Assembly (NCBI RefSeq): GCF_001698125.1
Contig: NZ_CP013854.1
Location: 5,146,001 to 5,210,000, forward strand
Direction of reading: 5' to 3'
Source: Pseudonocardia sp. HH130630-07
Lineage (GTDB): Bacteria; Actinomycetota; Actinomycetes; Mycobacteriales; Pseudonocardiaceae
Length of the DNA: 64,000 nt
A model generated the notes under the pieces. It was given only the letters and a program-made list of their open reading frames with translations. It did not search any database and had not been told where the DNA came from. Below, piece by piece: positions 27,361-34,269 of this stretch. The position numbers were made by a program, and so were the translations under genes. Numbering within the stretch: the first letter of the stretch is position 1; every line of letters starts with the position of its first letter.

Positions 27361-28050
27361 ATGATCGTCGCGTGCATCGTGTACCCGGGGATGACCCTGC
27401 TGGATCTGGTGGGCCCGCTGCAGGTGCTGCGGACGGCGGGTGCGGCGCGCGGGTGGACCGTGCACACCGTCGGTGCCGGCACCTCCCCGGTCGAGACCGA
27501 CGCCGGGCTCGACGTCGCGGCCACCGCGACCTTCGACGACGTCCCGGAGCCGGACGTCGTGGTGGTGCCCGGGGGAGGGGCACCGACGTTCCGCGCGATG
27601 GACGACCGGACCCTGCTCGCCTACCTCGCGGGTTCCGGGCGGAACGGGGCGACGCTCACCTCGGTGTGCACCGGGTCCCTGCTGCTGGGCGCCGCGGGCC
27701 TGCTCGAGGGGCGCCCGGCGACCACGCACTGGGCCTTCCTGGACGCGCTGCCGGTCTTCGGCGCCACCCCGGTCGGGGAGCGCTGGGTGGACGGCGGCCA
27801 CGACCCCCGGATCATCACCGCGGCCGGGGTGTCGGCCGGGATCGACATGGCGCTCCATCTCGTCGCGGAGCTGGCCGACGAGGCGACGGCGCGGGCCGTG
27901 CAGTTCGGCATCGAGTACGACCCGCAGCCGCCGCAGGGTCCGCTGGACTGGGCCGCCGCGCCCCGCGAACCGTGGCGGCAGATCCGGCACCGCATGCTCG
28001 CCGACGGGCTCGGCGCGAGCTCACCCTGGCGGGCGCGTCTGCTCGGATAG
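27361..28050 (+). CDS. DJ-1/PfpI-family protein
   Basis: 229 residues of the glutamine-amidotransferase-like fold. The N-terminal strand IVACIVYPGMTLLDLVGP includes the Asp typical of isonitrile hydratase and AraC-N-terminal-like members. VVVVPGGGAPTF is near 66, and the nucleophile elbow is TSVCTGSLLLGAAGLL (Cys about 100), followed by TTHWAFLDAL. Members include isonitrile hydratase and thiol-dependent chaperones; the exact reaction is not readable. ATG at 27361 is preceded by GGGGAGGAGA. The upstream region has ATGTACACAT and TGCA repeats that may be a regulatory site. Confidence 0.78.
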   Translation: MIVACIVYPGMTLLDLVGPLQVLRTAGAARGWTVHTVGAGTSPVETDAGLDVAATATFDDVPEPDVVVVPGGGAPTFRAMDDRTLLAYLAGSGRNGATLTSVCTGSLLLGAAGLLEGRPATTHWAFLDALPVFGATPVGERWVDGGHDPRIITAAGVSAGIDMALHLVAELADEATARAVQFGIEYDPQPPQGPLDWAAAPREPWRQIRHRMLADGLGASSPWRARLLG

Positions 28051-28068
28051 TGGTTGCGATACTCACTA
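28048..28068 (+). promoter_or_regulatory. Inverted repeat and -10 element at first TetR gene
   Basis: TAGTG (28048-28052) and CACTA (28064-28068) are arms separated by 11 nt. GATACT at 28058-28063 lies 7 nt before the GTG at 28071 and would be a leaderless -10 inside the repeat. A TetR dimer bound here could shut off its own gene. Confidence 0.4.
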
Positions 28069-28070
28069 CC

Positions 28071-28676
28071 GTGAGCGAGGACATGGGGCGCCGGGAGCGC
28101 AAGAAGCTGGCGACCCGGCAGGCGCTGGTGGACGCGGCGGTGGAGCTGTTCGCCGAGCACGGCTTCGACGAGACCACCGTGGCCCAGATCGCGGAGCGGG
28201 CCGACGTCAGCACCCGCACCTTCTTCCTGCACTTCCCCACGAAGGAGGACGTCCTCGTCGGCAGCAGCGAGGAGCGCCTGGAGATCGGGTTGCGGGCACT
28301 GGCCGAGCGGGTCCCGGGCGAACGGCCGGACGACGCGCTCGCCAGGGCGATGCGACTGATGATCGACGACCGCCGGCCGGGGGAGTTCGGTCTCGGACGG
28401 GTGCGCCAGCAGATCGCCAGGACGGCCCCCTCGGTCCAGGCCAACATCATGCGCCGCCGGTTCGAGGCCGAGCGGATGCTCACCGCGGGCCTGCTCCGGT
28501 CGTTCCCGGACGATCTCGACGACGTCGACGCGAGCGCGGCCGTCGCCGCCGTCATGGCGGCCACCCACGCGGCGGCCACGACCGCCCTGCGCTCCGGGGC
28601 CGGCCTCGACGCCGTGCGCGCGGCGATGCACCGTGCGGTCGACATCGCGATACTGGGGACCCGCCGCAGTGGATGA
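28071..28676 (+). CDS. TetR-family regulator (first of a tandem pair)
   Basis: 201 residues. The N-terminal helix-turn-helix is RRERKKLATRQALVDAAVEL, then TTVAQIAERADVSTRTFFLHFPTKEDVL. The ligand domain is longer and differs from its neighbour. GTG at 28071 is taken as start because GATACT sits 7 nt before it; ATG four codons later is possible. The first 50 residues are nearly the same as in the gene that follows, so the two arose by duplication. Confidence 0.85.
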   Translation: MSEDMGRRERKKLATRQALVDAAVELFAEHGFDETTVAQIAERADVSTRTFFLHFPTKEDVLVGSSEERLEIGLRALAERVPGERPDDALARAMRLMIDDRRPGEFGLGRVRQQIARTAPSVQANIMRRRFEAERMLTAGLLRSFPDDLDDVDASAAVAAVMAATHAAATTALRSGAGLDAVRAAMHRAVDIAILGTRRSG

Positions 28677-29292
28677 GCAGCCCGGTGCCGGCGCGGAGCC
28701 GGGTCGCCGGGAGCGCAGGAAGCTCGCGACCCGCCAGGCGCTGGTCGACGCGGCGGTCGAGCTGTTCGCCGAGCAGGGCTTCGAGGCGACGACGGTGGCC
28801 GGCATCGCGGAGCGGGCTGACGTCAGCACCCGGACGTTCTTCCTGCACTTCGCCGGGAAGGCCGACGTGCTCACCGAGGGCGGTGCGGCCCGTGTCGCGC
28901 TGGTGTTCGACGTGCTCGGGTCACCCCGGCCCGGTGAGACGGGGACCGAGCTGCTGGCCCGGGCGGCACACACGATGGTCGACGACTACCCGCAGCGGGA
29001 GGCGCGACTGGCGTGGCTGCGGTTGCGGCTGGCCGCGGCCGACCCGGTCTTCCAGGCCGGCATGTCGCGCCGGCGCAGCGCCGCGGAGGCGCAGTACGCG
29101 GCGTTCCTGCACGAGCGGTTCCCGGCGGAGCTGGACGAGCTGGGCGCCGCGGTCGTCGCCGCGGCCGTGATGGACGCGCTCTATGCGGCCGGTCTGGTCT
29201 CGCTGCGGCGCGGCGACCCGCCCGAGACGGTGCGGGCCGCGATGCACCGCGGTATCGACATCGCCCTGCGCCGGCTGCGGCAGGAGACGTGA
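28669..29292 (+). CDS. TetR-family regulator (second of a tandem pair)
   Basis: 207 residues. The helix-turn-helix (RRERRKLATRQALVDAAVEL, TTVAGIAERADVSTRTFFLHF) is almost that of the preceding TetR, but the ligand domain has diverged (RLAAADPVFQAGMSRRRSA). GTG at 28669 lies inside the end of the upstream gene (8-bp overlap), and the stop overlaps the lactonase start as GTGA. Tandem TetR paralogues with shared DNA-binding helices may recognise the same operator but answer different ligands. Confidence 0.83.
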   Translation: MDEQPGAGAEPGRRERRKLATRQALVDAAVELFAEQGFEATTVAGIAERADVSTRTFFLHFAGKADVLTEGGAARVALVFDVLGSPRPGETGTELLARAAHTMVDDYPQREARLAWLRLRLAAADPVFQAGMSRRRSAAEAQYAAFLHERFPAELDELGAAVVAAAVMDALYAAGLVSLRRGDPPETVRAAMHRGIDIALRRLRQET

Positions 29293-30218
29293 CGGCAGGG
29301 GACGGGCTCGCTGGCGTACCGGCCCGGTTCGAGGTCCACGACGAGCGGTTCCGCTGTCGCGGGGACGCCCGGCTGGAACGGTTGCACACCGGGTGCCGGT
29401 GGACCGAGGGCCCGGTCTACGTCCCGGCCGGCCGCTACCTGCTCTTCGACGACATCCCGAACGACCGCATGCTGCGCTGGGACGAGACCACCGGCGCCGT
29501 CGGCGTCTTCCGCTCCCCGTCCGGGTACGCCAACGGCAACACGCTCGACCGCGCGGGGCGGCTCGTCACCTGCGAGCACGGCAACCGGCGGGTGACCCGC
29601 ACCGAGCACGACGGCACGGTCACGGTGCTGGCCGACCGGTTCGGCGGCCGGCGGTTGAACAGCCCGAACGACGTCGTCGAGCGGCGGGACGGCTCGATCT
29701 GGTTCACCGACCCCGGATACGGCATCGACTCCGACTACGAGGGGTACCGGGCCGCGAGCGAGATCGGTGGCTGCCACGTGTACCGGGTCGACCCCGTGAC
29801 CGGCGCGGTCGACGCCGTCGCCACCGATCTCGACCGTCCGAACGGGCTGGCGTTCTCCGTCGATCACTCCGAGCTGTACGTCGTCGACAGCGGGACCGCG
29901 CCGAACCACGTGCGCCGCTTCACCGTGACCGGCGACGGGGCCCTGCGCGGCGGCGAGGTCGTCGTCAGCACCGACACCGGCGGTGCCGGCGGTTTCGACG
30001 GCGTCCGCGTGGACGACGCGGGCCGGCTCTGGCTCGCCGCCCACGACGGGGTGCACTGCGTCGATCCCGACGGGACGTTGCTCGGGAAGCTGAAGGTCCC
30101 GGAGGTCTGCTCGAACCTCGTGTTCGGCGGACCGCGGCGCAACCACCTGTTCGTCACGGCGACCTCGTCGGTCTACGCGATCCGCCTGTCGGTCAACGGG
30201 GCGTCGCCACCGGCGTGA
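29289..30218 (+). CDS. SMP-30/gluconolactonase-family lactonase
   Basis: 309 residues of a six-bladed beta-propeller. Metal ligands expected in this family are visible: Glu in WTEGPVY (about 41), Asn in NSPNDVV (about 122), Asn in RPNGLAFS (about 183) and Asp in YVVDSGT (about 199). Such enzymes open sugar lactones or aromatic lactones. The GTG start at 29289 overlaps the TetR stop, so it is co-transcribed with the TetR pair and perhaps controlled by them. The substrate is unknown. Confidence 0.82.
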   Translation: MTAGDGLAGVPARFEVHDERFRCRGDARLERLHTGCRWTEGPVYVPAGRYLLFDDIPNDRMLRWDETTGAVGVFRSPSGYANGNTLDRAGRLVTCEHGNRRVTRTEHDGTVTVLADRFGGRRLNSPNDVVERRDGSIWFTDPGYGIDSDYEGYRAASEIGGCHVYRVDPVTGAVDAVATDLDRPNGLAFSVDHSELYVVDSGTAPNHVRRFTVTGDGALRGGEVVVSTDTGGAGGFDGVRVDDAGRLWLAAHDGVHCVDPDGTLLGKLKVPEVCSNLVFGGPRRNHLFVTATSSVYAIRLSVNGASPPA

Positions 30219-30232
30219 GCGCGGCCCGTCGC

Positions 30233-30246
30233 GTACCATTCGGTAC
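30233..30246 (+). promoter_or_regulatory. Operator overlapping -10 of a leaderless TetR gene
   Basis: GTACC-ATTC-GGTAC is a perfect 5+5 palindrome that ends on the base before the ATG at 30247. Inside it TACCAT (30234-30239) is a TANNNT -10 with 7 nt to the start codon. No ribosome-binding site is present. The layout suggests direct autorepression. Confidence 0.55.
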
Positions 30247-30837
30247 ATGACGATGCCGGTGGACGCGCCCCGGGACCGGCTGGTGCACGCGGCCGTCGAG
30301 CACTTCGCCGAGGCGGGAGTGGCCGACCGCAGCCTGCGGGCGATCGCGGCCGCGCTCGGTACCAGTCACCGGATGCTGATCTACCACTTCGGGTCCCGGG
30401 AGGGGTTGCTCGCCGCGGTGGTGGCCGCCGTCGAGAGCGGTCAGCGGGAGACCCTCGCCGCGCTGACCGCCGACCCGGACGCCGAGCCGGCGGAGGTGGT
30501 GCGCCGGTTCTGGACGACGATCACCGCGGACGCCGCCCGCTACGGCCCGCTGTTCTTCGAGCTGTCGGCGCACGCGATGCACGGGCGTGCGCACGCCGAG
30601 CCGCTGGCCCGGACAGTGGTCGAGCCCTGGCTCGAGCCGCTCGCCGCGCTGTTCCGGCGCGTCGGTGTCCCGCCGGAGGAGGCGCTGCTGCGGGCCCGGC
30701 TCGGGCTCGGTGTCGCGCGCGGCCTGCTGCACGACGCTCTGGTCACCGGCGACATGGCCGGGGCCGACGCGGCGGTGGGCGTCTTCATCGACCTGGCACT
30801 GCGACGACCTGGCACTGAGACCCGTACCGGAGGGTGA
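30247..30837 (+). CDS. TetR-family regulator
   Basis: 196 residues. The helix-turn-helix is DRLVHAAVEHFAEAG, then SLRAIAAALGTSHRMLIYHFGSREGLL. The C-terminal domain (FWTTITADAARYGPLFFELSAHAM) resembles the group with TetR_C helices of unknown ligand. The ATG directly follows a palindrome. It ends 3 bp before the cupin gene, so the two probably form one operon. Confidence 0.85.
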   Translation: MTMPVDAPRDRLVHAAVEHFAEAGVADRSLRAIAAALGTSHRMLIYHFGSREGLLAAVVAAVESGQRETLAALTADPDAEPAEVVRRFWTTITADAARYGPLFFELSAHAMHGRAHAEPLARTVVEPWLEPLAALFRRVGVPPEEALLRARLGLGVARGLLHDALVTGDMAGADAAVGVFIDLALRRPGTETRTGG

Positions 30838-30840
30838 CCC

Positions 30841-31328
30841 ATGAGTCTCGACCGCATCCAGCTGCCCACCGGCGAGTCGGTGACCGTGCTGCGTGACGGC
30901 GCCGGTTCGGGCGGGGCAGCCTTCGAGGTCGAGGCGGTCCTGCCGCCCGGCCTGTCCGGCCCGCCGGCGCACCGGCACCGTGGCCGGTCCGAGACGTTCA
31001 CCGTGCTGGACGGCGAGCTCCGGGTCCGGGTCGGCCGCGAGCACCGCCTCCTCACCGTCGGCGAGATCGTCACGGTGCCGCCCGGGGTCACGCACGCGTT
31101 CGCGAACCCGACCGACCGGCCGGTGCGGATCCGGATGGCGGAGACCCCGGCCGGCCCGTTGGAGGAGCAGTTCCGGGCCCTGGCCGAGGCCGGCCGGATG
31201 CCGCCACTGCGCAGGCTGGCCCGGATCAACGTCGCGCACGACTACGACTTCGCAGTGCAGGGCGTGCCGGAGTTCCTGCAGCGTCACTGTGGCGGATGCT
31301 CGCGGCGCTGCCGGACCGGAACCGGTGA
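30841..31328 (+). pseudogene. Cupin-domain protein, frameshifted near its 3' end
   Basis: The first 147 codons encode a single cupin: PAHRHRGRSETFTVLDGEL near 40 carries the metal-ligand His pair and Glu, and VPPGVTHAF near 81 carries the second-motif His. After EFLQR (about 31280) the frame runs into sequence antisense to the next gene. Shifting by one base there gives LWRMLAALPDRNR and a stop at 31326-31328, a normal cupin ending that leaves a clean 7-bp gap to the convergent gene. The length 488 is one short of a multiple of three, so one base is missing, either by mutation or by sequencing error. An RBS (GGAGG) precedes the ATG. Confidence 0.75.
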
Positions 31329-31335
31329 GCCCCGC

Positions 31336-31847
31336 TCAGCCCGCGGGGCCGCGGCCGGACCAGGTCCAGGCGTATCCGGGGTCCTCCGACGCGGTGGCGC
31401 CTTCGCCGAGTTCGAGGGGGCGGAAGGTGTCGACCATGACGGCGAGTTCGTCGAAGGTTTGGGCGCCGAGTGCGCGTTCGACGGCGCCCGGCTGCGGCCC
31501 GTGGCTGTGTCCGCCGGGGTGCAGCGAGATCGAGCCCTGCCCGATCCCGGAGCCCTTGCGGGCCTCGTAGTCGCCGCCGCAGTAGAACATGACCTCGTCG
31601 GAGTCGACGTTGGCGTGGTAGTACGGCAGCGGCACGGCGAGCGGATGGTAGTCGACTTTGCGGGGCACGAAGTTGCAGATGACGAAGTTCTGCCCCTCGA
31701 ATACCTGGTGCACCGGTGGCGGCTGGTGGACTCGGCCGGTGATGGGTTCGAAGTCGTTGATGTTGAAGGTGTAGGGGTAGAGGCAGCCGTCCCAGCCGAC
31801 GACGTCGAACGGGTGGGTGGGGACGATGTAGCGGGTTCCGGTGATGC
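31336..31847 (-). pseudogene. hmgA: Homogentisate 1,2-dioxygenase, 3' fragment cut by an IS element
   Basis: About 170 C-terminal residues of homogentisate dioxygenase, which opens the homogentisate ring in tyrosine degradation. The segment holds THPFDVVGWDGCLYPYTF and all three iron ligands expected: His in YYHANVDS, Glu in SDEVMFY and His in GGHSHGPQP. Homology begins abruptly at ITGTRYIVP; upstream codons come from the IS end at 31848. The missing N-terminal half is not found on the other side of the IS, so it was deleted. No other homogentisate pathway gene is in the window. A full copy elsewhere in the genome is possible. Confidence 0.85.
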
Positions 31848-31872
31848 TGCGGTTCCCCCATGATCGGGGAGG
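31848..31872 (+). repeat. Left inverted repeat of the IS3 element
   Basis: It starts TGCGGTTCCCCC and continues with GATCG and GGAGG at the same spacing as the right end. Confidence 0.75.
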
Positions 31873-31893
31873 CATCAGCTATAAGGGGTAGCG

Positions 31894-32184
31894 ATGCCAG
31901 AGGTACGGAAGCGCTACGACCGGGAGTTCCGTGACGGAGCGGTCCGGGTCGTGGAGGAGACGGGCAAGCCGATCGCCCAGGTCGCCCGTGACCTGGGGGT
32001 CAACGAGGGCACGCTGGGCAACTGGGTGGCCCGTGCACGAGAGGCCCGCGAGGACACCGAGGGCCTGTCTCGCGGCGGCGTCGAGGAGCTCAAGCGGCTG
32101 CGCGCGGAGAACGCCGAGCTGCGGATGGAGCGTGATGTCCTCAAGCGATCCGTGGTCCTGTGGGTCAAGGAGGCGACGAAGTGA
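31894..32184 (+). CDS. IS3-family transposase OrfA
   Basis: 96 residues. The helix-turn-helix (EFRDGAVRVVEETGKPIAQVARDLGV, then GTLGNWV) is followed by a leucine-zipper-like coiled coil (LKRLRAENAELRMERDVLKR). OrfA binds the IS ends and is made alone or as a fusion with OrfB. The stop overlaps the OrfB GTG start, and the OrfB frame lies at -1, as in other IS3 elements. Confidence 0.9.
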   Translation: MPEVRKRYDREFRDGAVRVVEETGKPIAQVARDLGVNEGTLGNWVARAREAREDTEGLSRGGVEELKRLRAENAELRMERDVLKRSVVLWVKEATK

Positions 32185-33089
32185 GCGTGGCCCGTTTCAT
32201 CGCCGACCAGAGGACCTTCCACCGGGTGCCGCACACGCTGGCCTGCGCCCTGTTGGGGGTGTCGATCTCCTGGTTGTACAAGTGGCTCGACCGCGCCGCG
32301 CGTTCCGACGGTGGTGCCACCGCGACCGAGAAGCGCCGCTGCGCGTTGGACGCCGCCGTGGCCGTGGCGTTCGACGACGCCCAGCGGCTACACGGCTCAC
32401 CCCGTCTGCACGCCGACCTGTGTGAGGCCGGATGGCGGGTGTCGGAGAAGACCGTGGCGGACTCGATGCGCCGCCAGGGCCTGGTCGCCCGCCGGATCAA
32501 GCGGCACAACGGGCTGACCCGCCAGGACCGCACGGCGCCGAAGTTCCCGGACCTGCTTCGTCGGGGTTTCACTGCGGCCGAGCCGAACCGCAGATGGGTC
32601 GGGGACATGACCGAGATCCCCACCGCGGCCGGGAAGTTGTATCTGGCCACGGTGATCGACCTGTACTCGCGGCGGCTGCTCGGCGCGGCCACGGGGCTGC
32701 ACCCGAACGCCGAGCTGGCGTGTGCGGCGATCCGGATGGCGGTGGCGGCCCGCGGCGGGGCGGACCGAATCGCCGGGGTGATCTTCCACACCGACCGCGG
32801 GTCGACCTACACCGCGGGCGCGTTCACCGCTCTGTGTCGGCGGCTCGACATCCGTCAGTCGATGGGCCGGGTCGGGTCGTGTTTCGACAATGCCGCGGCG
32901 GAGGCGTTCTTCTCCAGCCTGGAGTGGGAAGTGCTGTCCCGCAACGACTTCGACACCATCAGTAGGGCGCGGGCGGCGGTCATCGACTGGTGTTACGGCT
33001 TCTACAACCACCGGCGGCGACACAGTGCCGCCGCCGGGCTCTCACCGATCAACTACGAGAACGCCGCCCTCACCCGAGACGCGGCATAA
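32181..33089 (+). CDS. IS3-family transposase OrfB (DDE integrase domain)
   Basis: 302 residues. An HTH_21-like N-terminal region (RLHGSPRLHADLCEAGWRVS) precedes an rve integrase core whose catalytic triad is intact: Asp in RRWVGDMTEI, Asp in FHTDRGSTY and Glu in NAAAEAFFSSLEWE. The C-terminal YGFYNHRRRHSAAAGLSP is typical. The -1 frame is open from 32160, so the product could come from frameshifting or from the GTG at 32181. The element looks able to transpose. Confidence 0.92.
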   Translation: MSVARFIADQRTFHRVPHTLACALLGVSISWLYKWLDRAARSDGGATATEKRRCALDAAVAVAFDDAQRLHGSPRLHADLCEAGWRVSEKTVADSMRRQGLVARRIKRHNGLTRQDRTAPKFPDLLRRGFTAAEPNRRWVGDMTEIPTAAGKLYLATVIDLYSRRLLGAATGLHPNAELACAAIRMAVAARGGADRIAGVIFHTDRGSTYTAGAFTALCRRLDIRQSMGRVGSCFDNAAAEAFFSSLEWEVLSRNDFDTISRARAAVIDWCYGFYNHRRRHSAAAGLSPINYENAALTRDAA

Positions 33090-33093
33090 GAAC

Positions 33094-33118
33094 CCTCCAC
33101 GATCTCGGGGGAACCGCA
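33094..33118 (-). repeat. Right inverted repeat of the IS3 element
   Basis: On the minus strand it reads TGCGGTTCCCCC and then a GATCG/GGAGG pattern like the left end. Confidence 0.75.
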
Positions 33119-33555
33119 TCAGCGGCCCGCTGGGCGGTCGAGTCCGGGATGGTCGTGCGCGGCCGTTTCCCGCGGACCACTCCGGCCAGCCCCACCGAGC
33201 GCATCGCCCGGTCGACCGCTCCGAACCCAGCCTCGGGCAGCACCGTTCGACGGATCAGGGCCAGCATCTTGCGACGCCCATAAAGTCCCTCTGGGGCCAG
33301 CACCGGTTCGCCGGCGCGGTTGGTGGTGAACGCCGCCGCACGGACGGCGTCTTCGACCAGGGCGTCGGTGACGGTCCGGGCCGCGACCCGGCCGGCGGCG
33401 CCGTTCCTGGTGCCGGTCCGAGCGCACCAGGCCCGCAAGGTTCGTGCCGCGATCGTGAGCCCCAGGGTGTTGAGGGCAGCAAGGATCGACTCGACGGCAT
33501 GACCAGCAGCCCGCATCTGATCGACGAACGCGACGATCAGCGGTTTCGGGGGTCG
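33119..33555 (-). pseudogene. IS3-family OrfB, N-terminal fragment
   Basis: About 140 residues of an OrfB N-terminus (VAFVDQMRAAGHAVESIL, later YGRRKMLALIRRT and FGAVDRAMRSVGLAGVVRGK) end at the junction with the first IS near 33118. The DDE core is absent, so the product is inactive. Confidence 0.8.
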
Positions 33556-33857
33556 AGCTCCCCCACGAAGAAAATCGTCGCCGACTTGAGGACCTCGTTG
33601 ACCTCGCGCAGGCGCTTGTTCTCCGCCCGCAACCGCCGCAGCTCCTCGCGGTCATCGCTGGTCACGCCCGCTACGACGCCGGTGTCGACGTCGTGCTGGG
33701 ACACCCAGCGACGCACGGACTCACGCGACACCCCGAGTGACTCAGCGACCTGGACATGCACGGCACGCTCGGTCGAGTACGCCGAACGATGCTCGGTCAC
33801 CAGACGCACAGCCTGGCTCCGAACCGCTGGGTCGATCTTCTTGGGCACGACACCCAT
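33537..33857 (-). CDS. IS3-family transposase OrfA of the truncated element
   Basis: 106 residues. The helix-turn-helix (SQAVRLVTEHRSAYST, then VAESLGVSRESVRRWVSQHDVD) and the coiled coil (ELRRLRAENKRLREVNEVLK) are intact. It belongs to another IS3 subgroup than the neighbour, by its different DNA-binding region. It has no functional OrfB partner here, though it could act on copies elsewhere. Confidence 0.85.
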   Translation of the reverse strand: MGVVPKKIDPAVRSQAVRLVTEHRSAYSTERAVHVQVAESLGVSRESVRRWVSQHDVDTGVVAGVTSDDREELRRLRAENKRLREVNEVLKSATIFFVGELDPRNR

Positions 33858-33905
33858 CCTCTCAGCCTGCTCACAACGGAGCGGCAGAGAAGCCGGGACG
33901 GTTCA

Positions 33906-34101
33906 CCTCGTCCGGTTCCATGAGACCGTCCGCATCGGGCGCGCCGACCCCGACGAGGCCGCTGCTCTCGACACCACCACCGGGGCGCCGTTGCTGCGCC
34001 TGATCCGCCTCGCCTCCACCGCGGAGCACATCGTCGAGGTCAACGAGATCACCATGCTCGGCGACCGCTACGAGCTCTACTACGACCTGCCCGCCACCTG
34101 A
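33906..34101 (+). pseudogene. GntR-family (UTRA-domain) regulator, 3' fragment
   Basis: About 64 C-terminal residues remain: LVRFHETVRIGRADPDEAA, then GAPLLRLIRLAS and MLGDRYELYYDLPAT. This is the end of a UTRA effector domain of the HutC subfamily. The DNA-binding half is missing because the IS remnant ends at 33905. It is not functional. Confidence 0.75.
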
Positions 34102-34256
34102 TCCACGGGCCCCACCACCGCGGCGAGATGCACGCTCCCGGGTTCGGTGGACCCGGTTCCTCGGTGCCGGGCGTGACGGGCGGCGGGTCGCGGTGAGCAG
34201 GGCGACGGTCGTCACCGGGCGTCGGAACGCGTCCGCCCGCCGGGCGCGGATGGACC

Positions 34257-34262
34257 TAGGCT
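34257..34262 (+). promoter_or_regulatory. -10 element of leaderless LacI gene
   Basis: TAGGCT lies 7 nt before the GTG at 34270, and no ribosome-binding site is present. Confidence 0.5.
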
Positions 34263-34269
34263 GGACGTC

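Larger units (their letters stand above)
31848..33118 (+). mobile_element. Complete IS3-family insertion sequence, about 1271 bp
   Basis: Two overlapping ORFs (31894-32184, 32181-33089) lie between imperfect inverted repeats. The ends begin with TG and finish with CA: TGCGGTTCCCCC at 31848 and its exact complement at 33107-33118, with further matches inward (GATCG, GGAGG). The flanks are tgc on the left and tca on the right, so no target duplication is visible. The left neighbour is the inside of hmgA and the right neighbour the inside of another IS, which shows that a deletion or rearrangement followed insertion. Confidence 0.85.
33119..33905 (-). mobile_element. Truncated second IS3-family element, opposite orientation
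   Basis: OrfA is complete and OrfB is cut at 33118 by the intact IS. The outer end probably lies at 33905, where the minus strand begins TGAACCGTCCCGG, a TG-type IS3 terminus (inferred). The far end of the element and its catalytic domain are gone. Confidence 0.75.

Noticed and set aside
30841..31863. A 340-codon cupin fusion
   Set aside because: The C-terminal 190 codons are antisense to hmgA; a one-base shift gives a normal cupin end.
32160..32184. Classic A-rich slippery site for OrfA-OrfB frameshifting
   Set aside because: The -1 frame relation is present, but I see no A-AAA-AAG-type heptamer; the GTGA overlap explains OrfB initiation well enough.
31845..33121. Target-site duplication of the intact IS3 element
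   Set aside because: The left flank (tgc) and right flank (tca) do not match over 3-5 bp, and the neighbours are unrelated genes.
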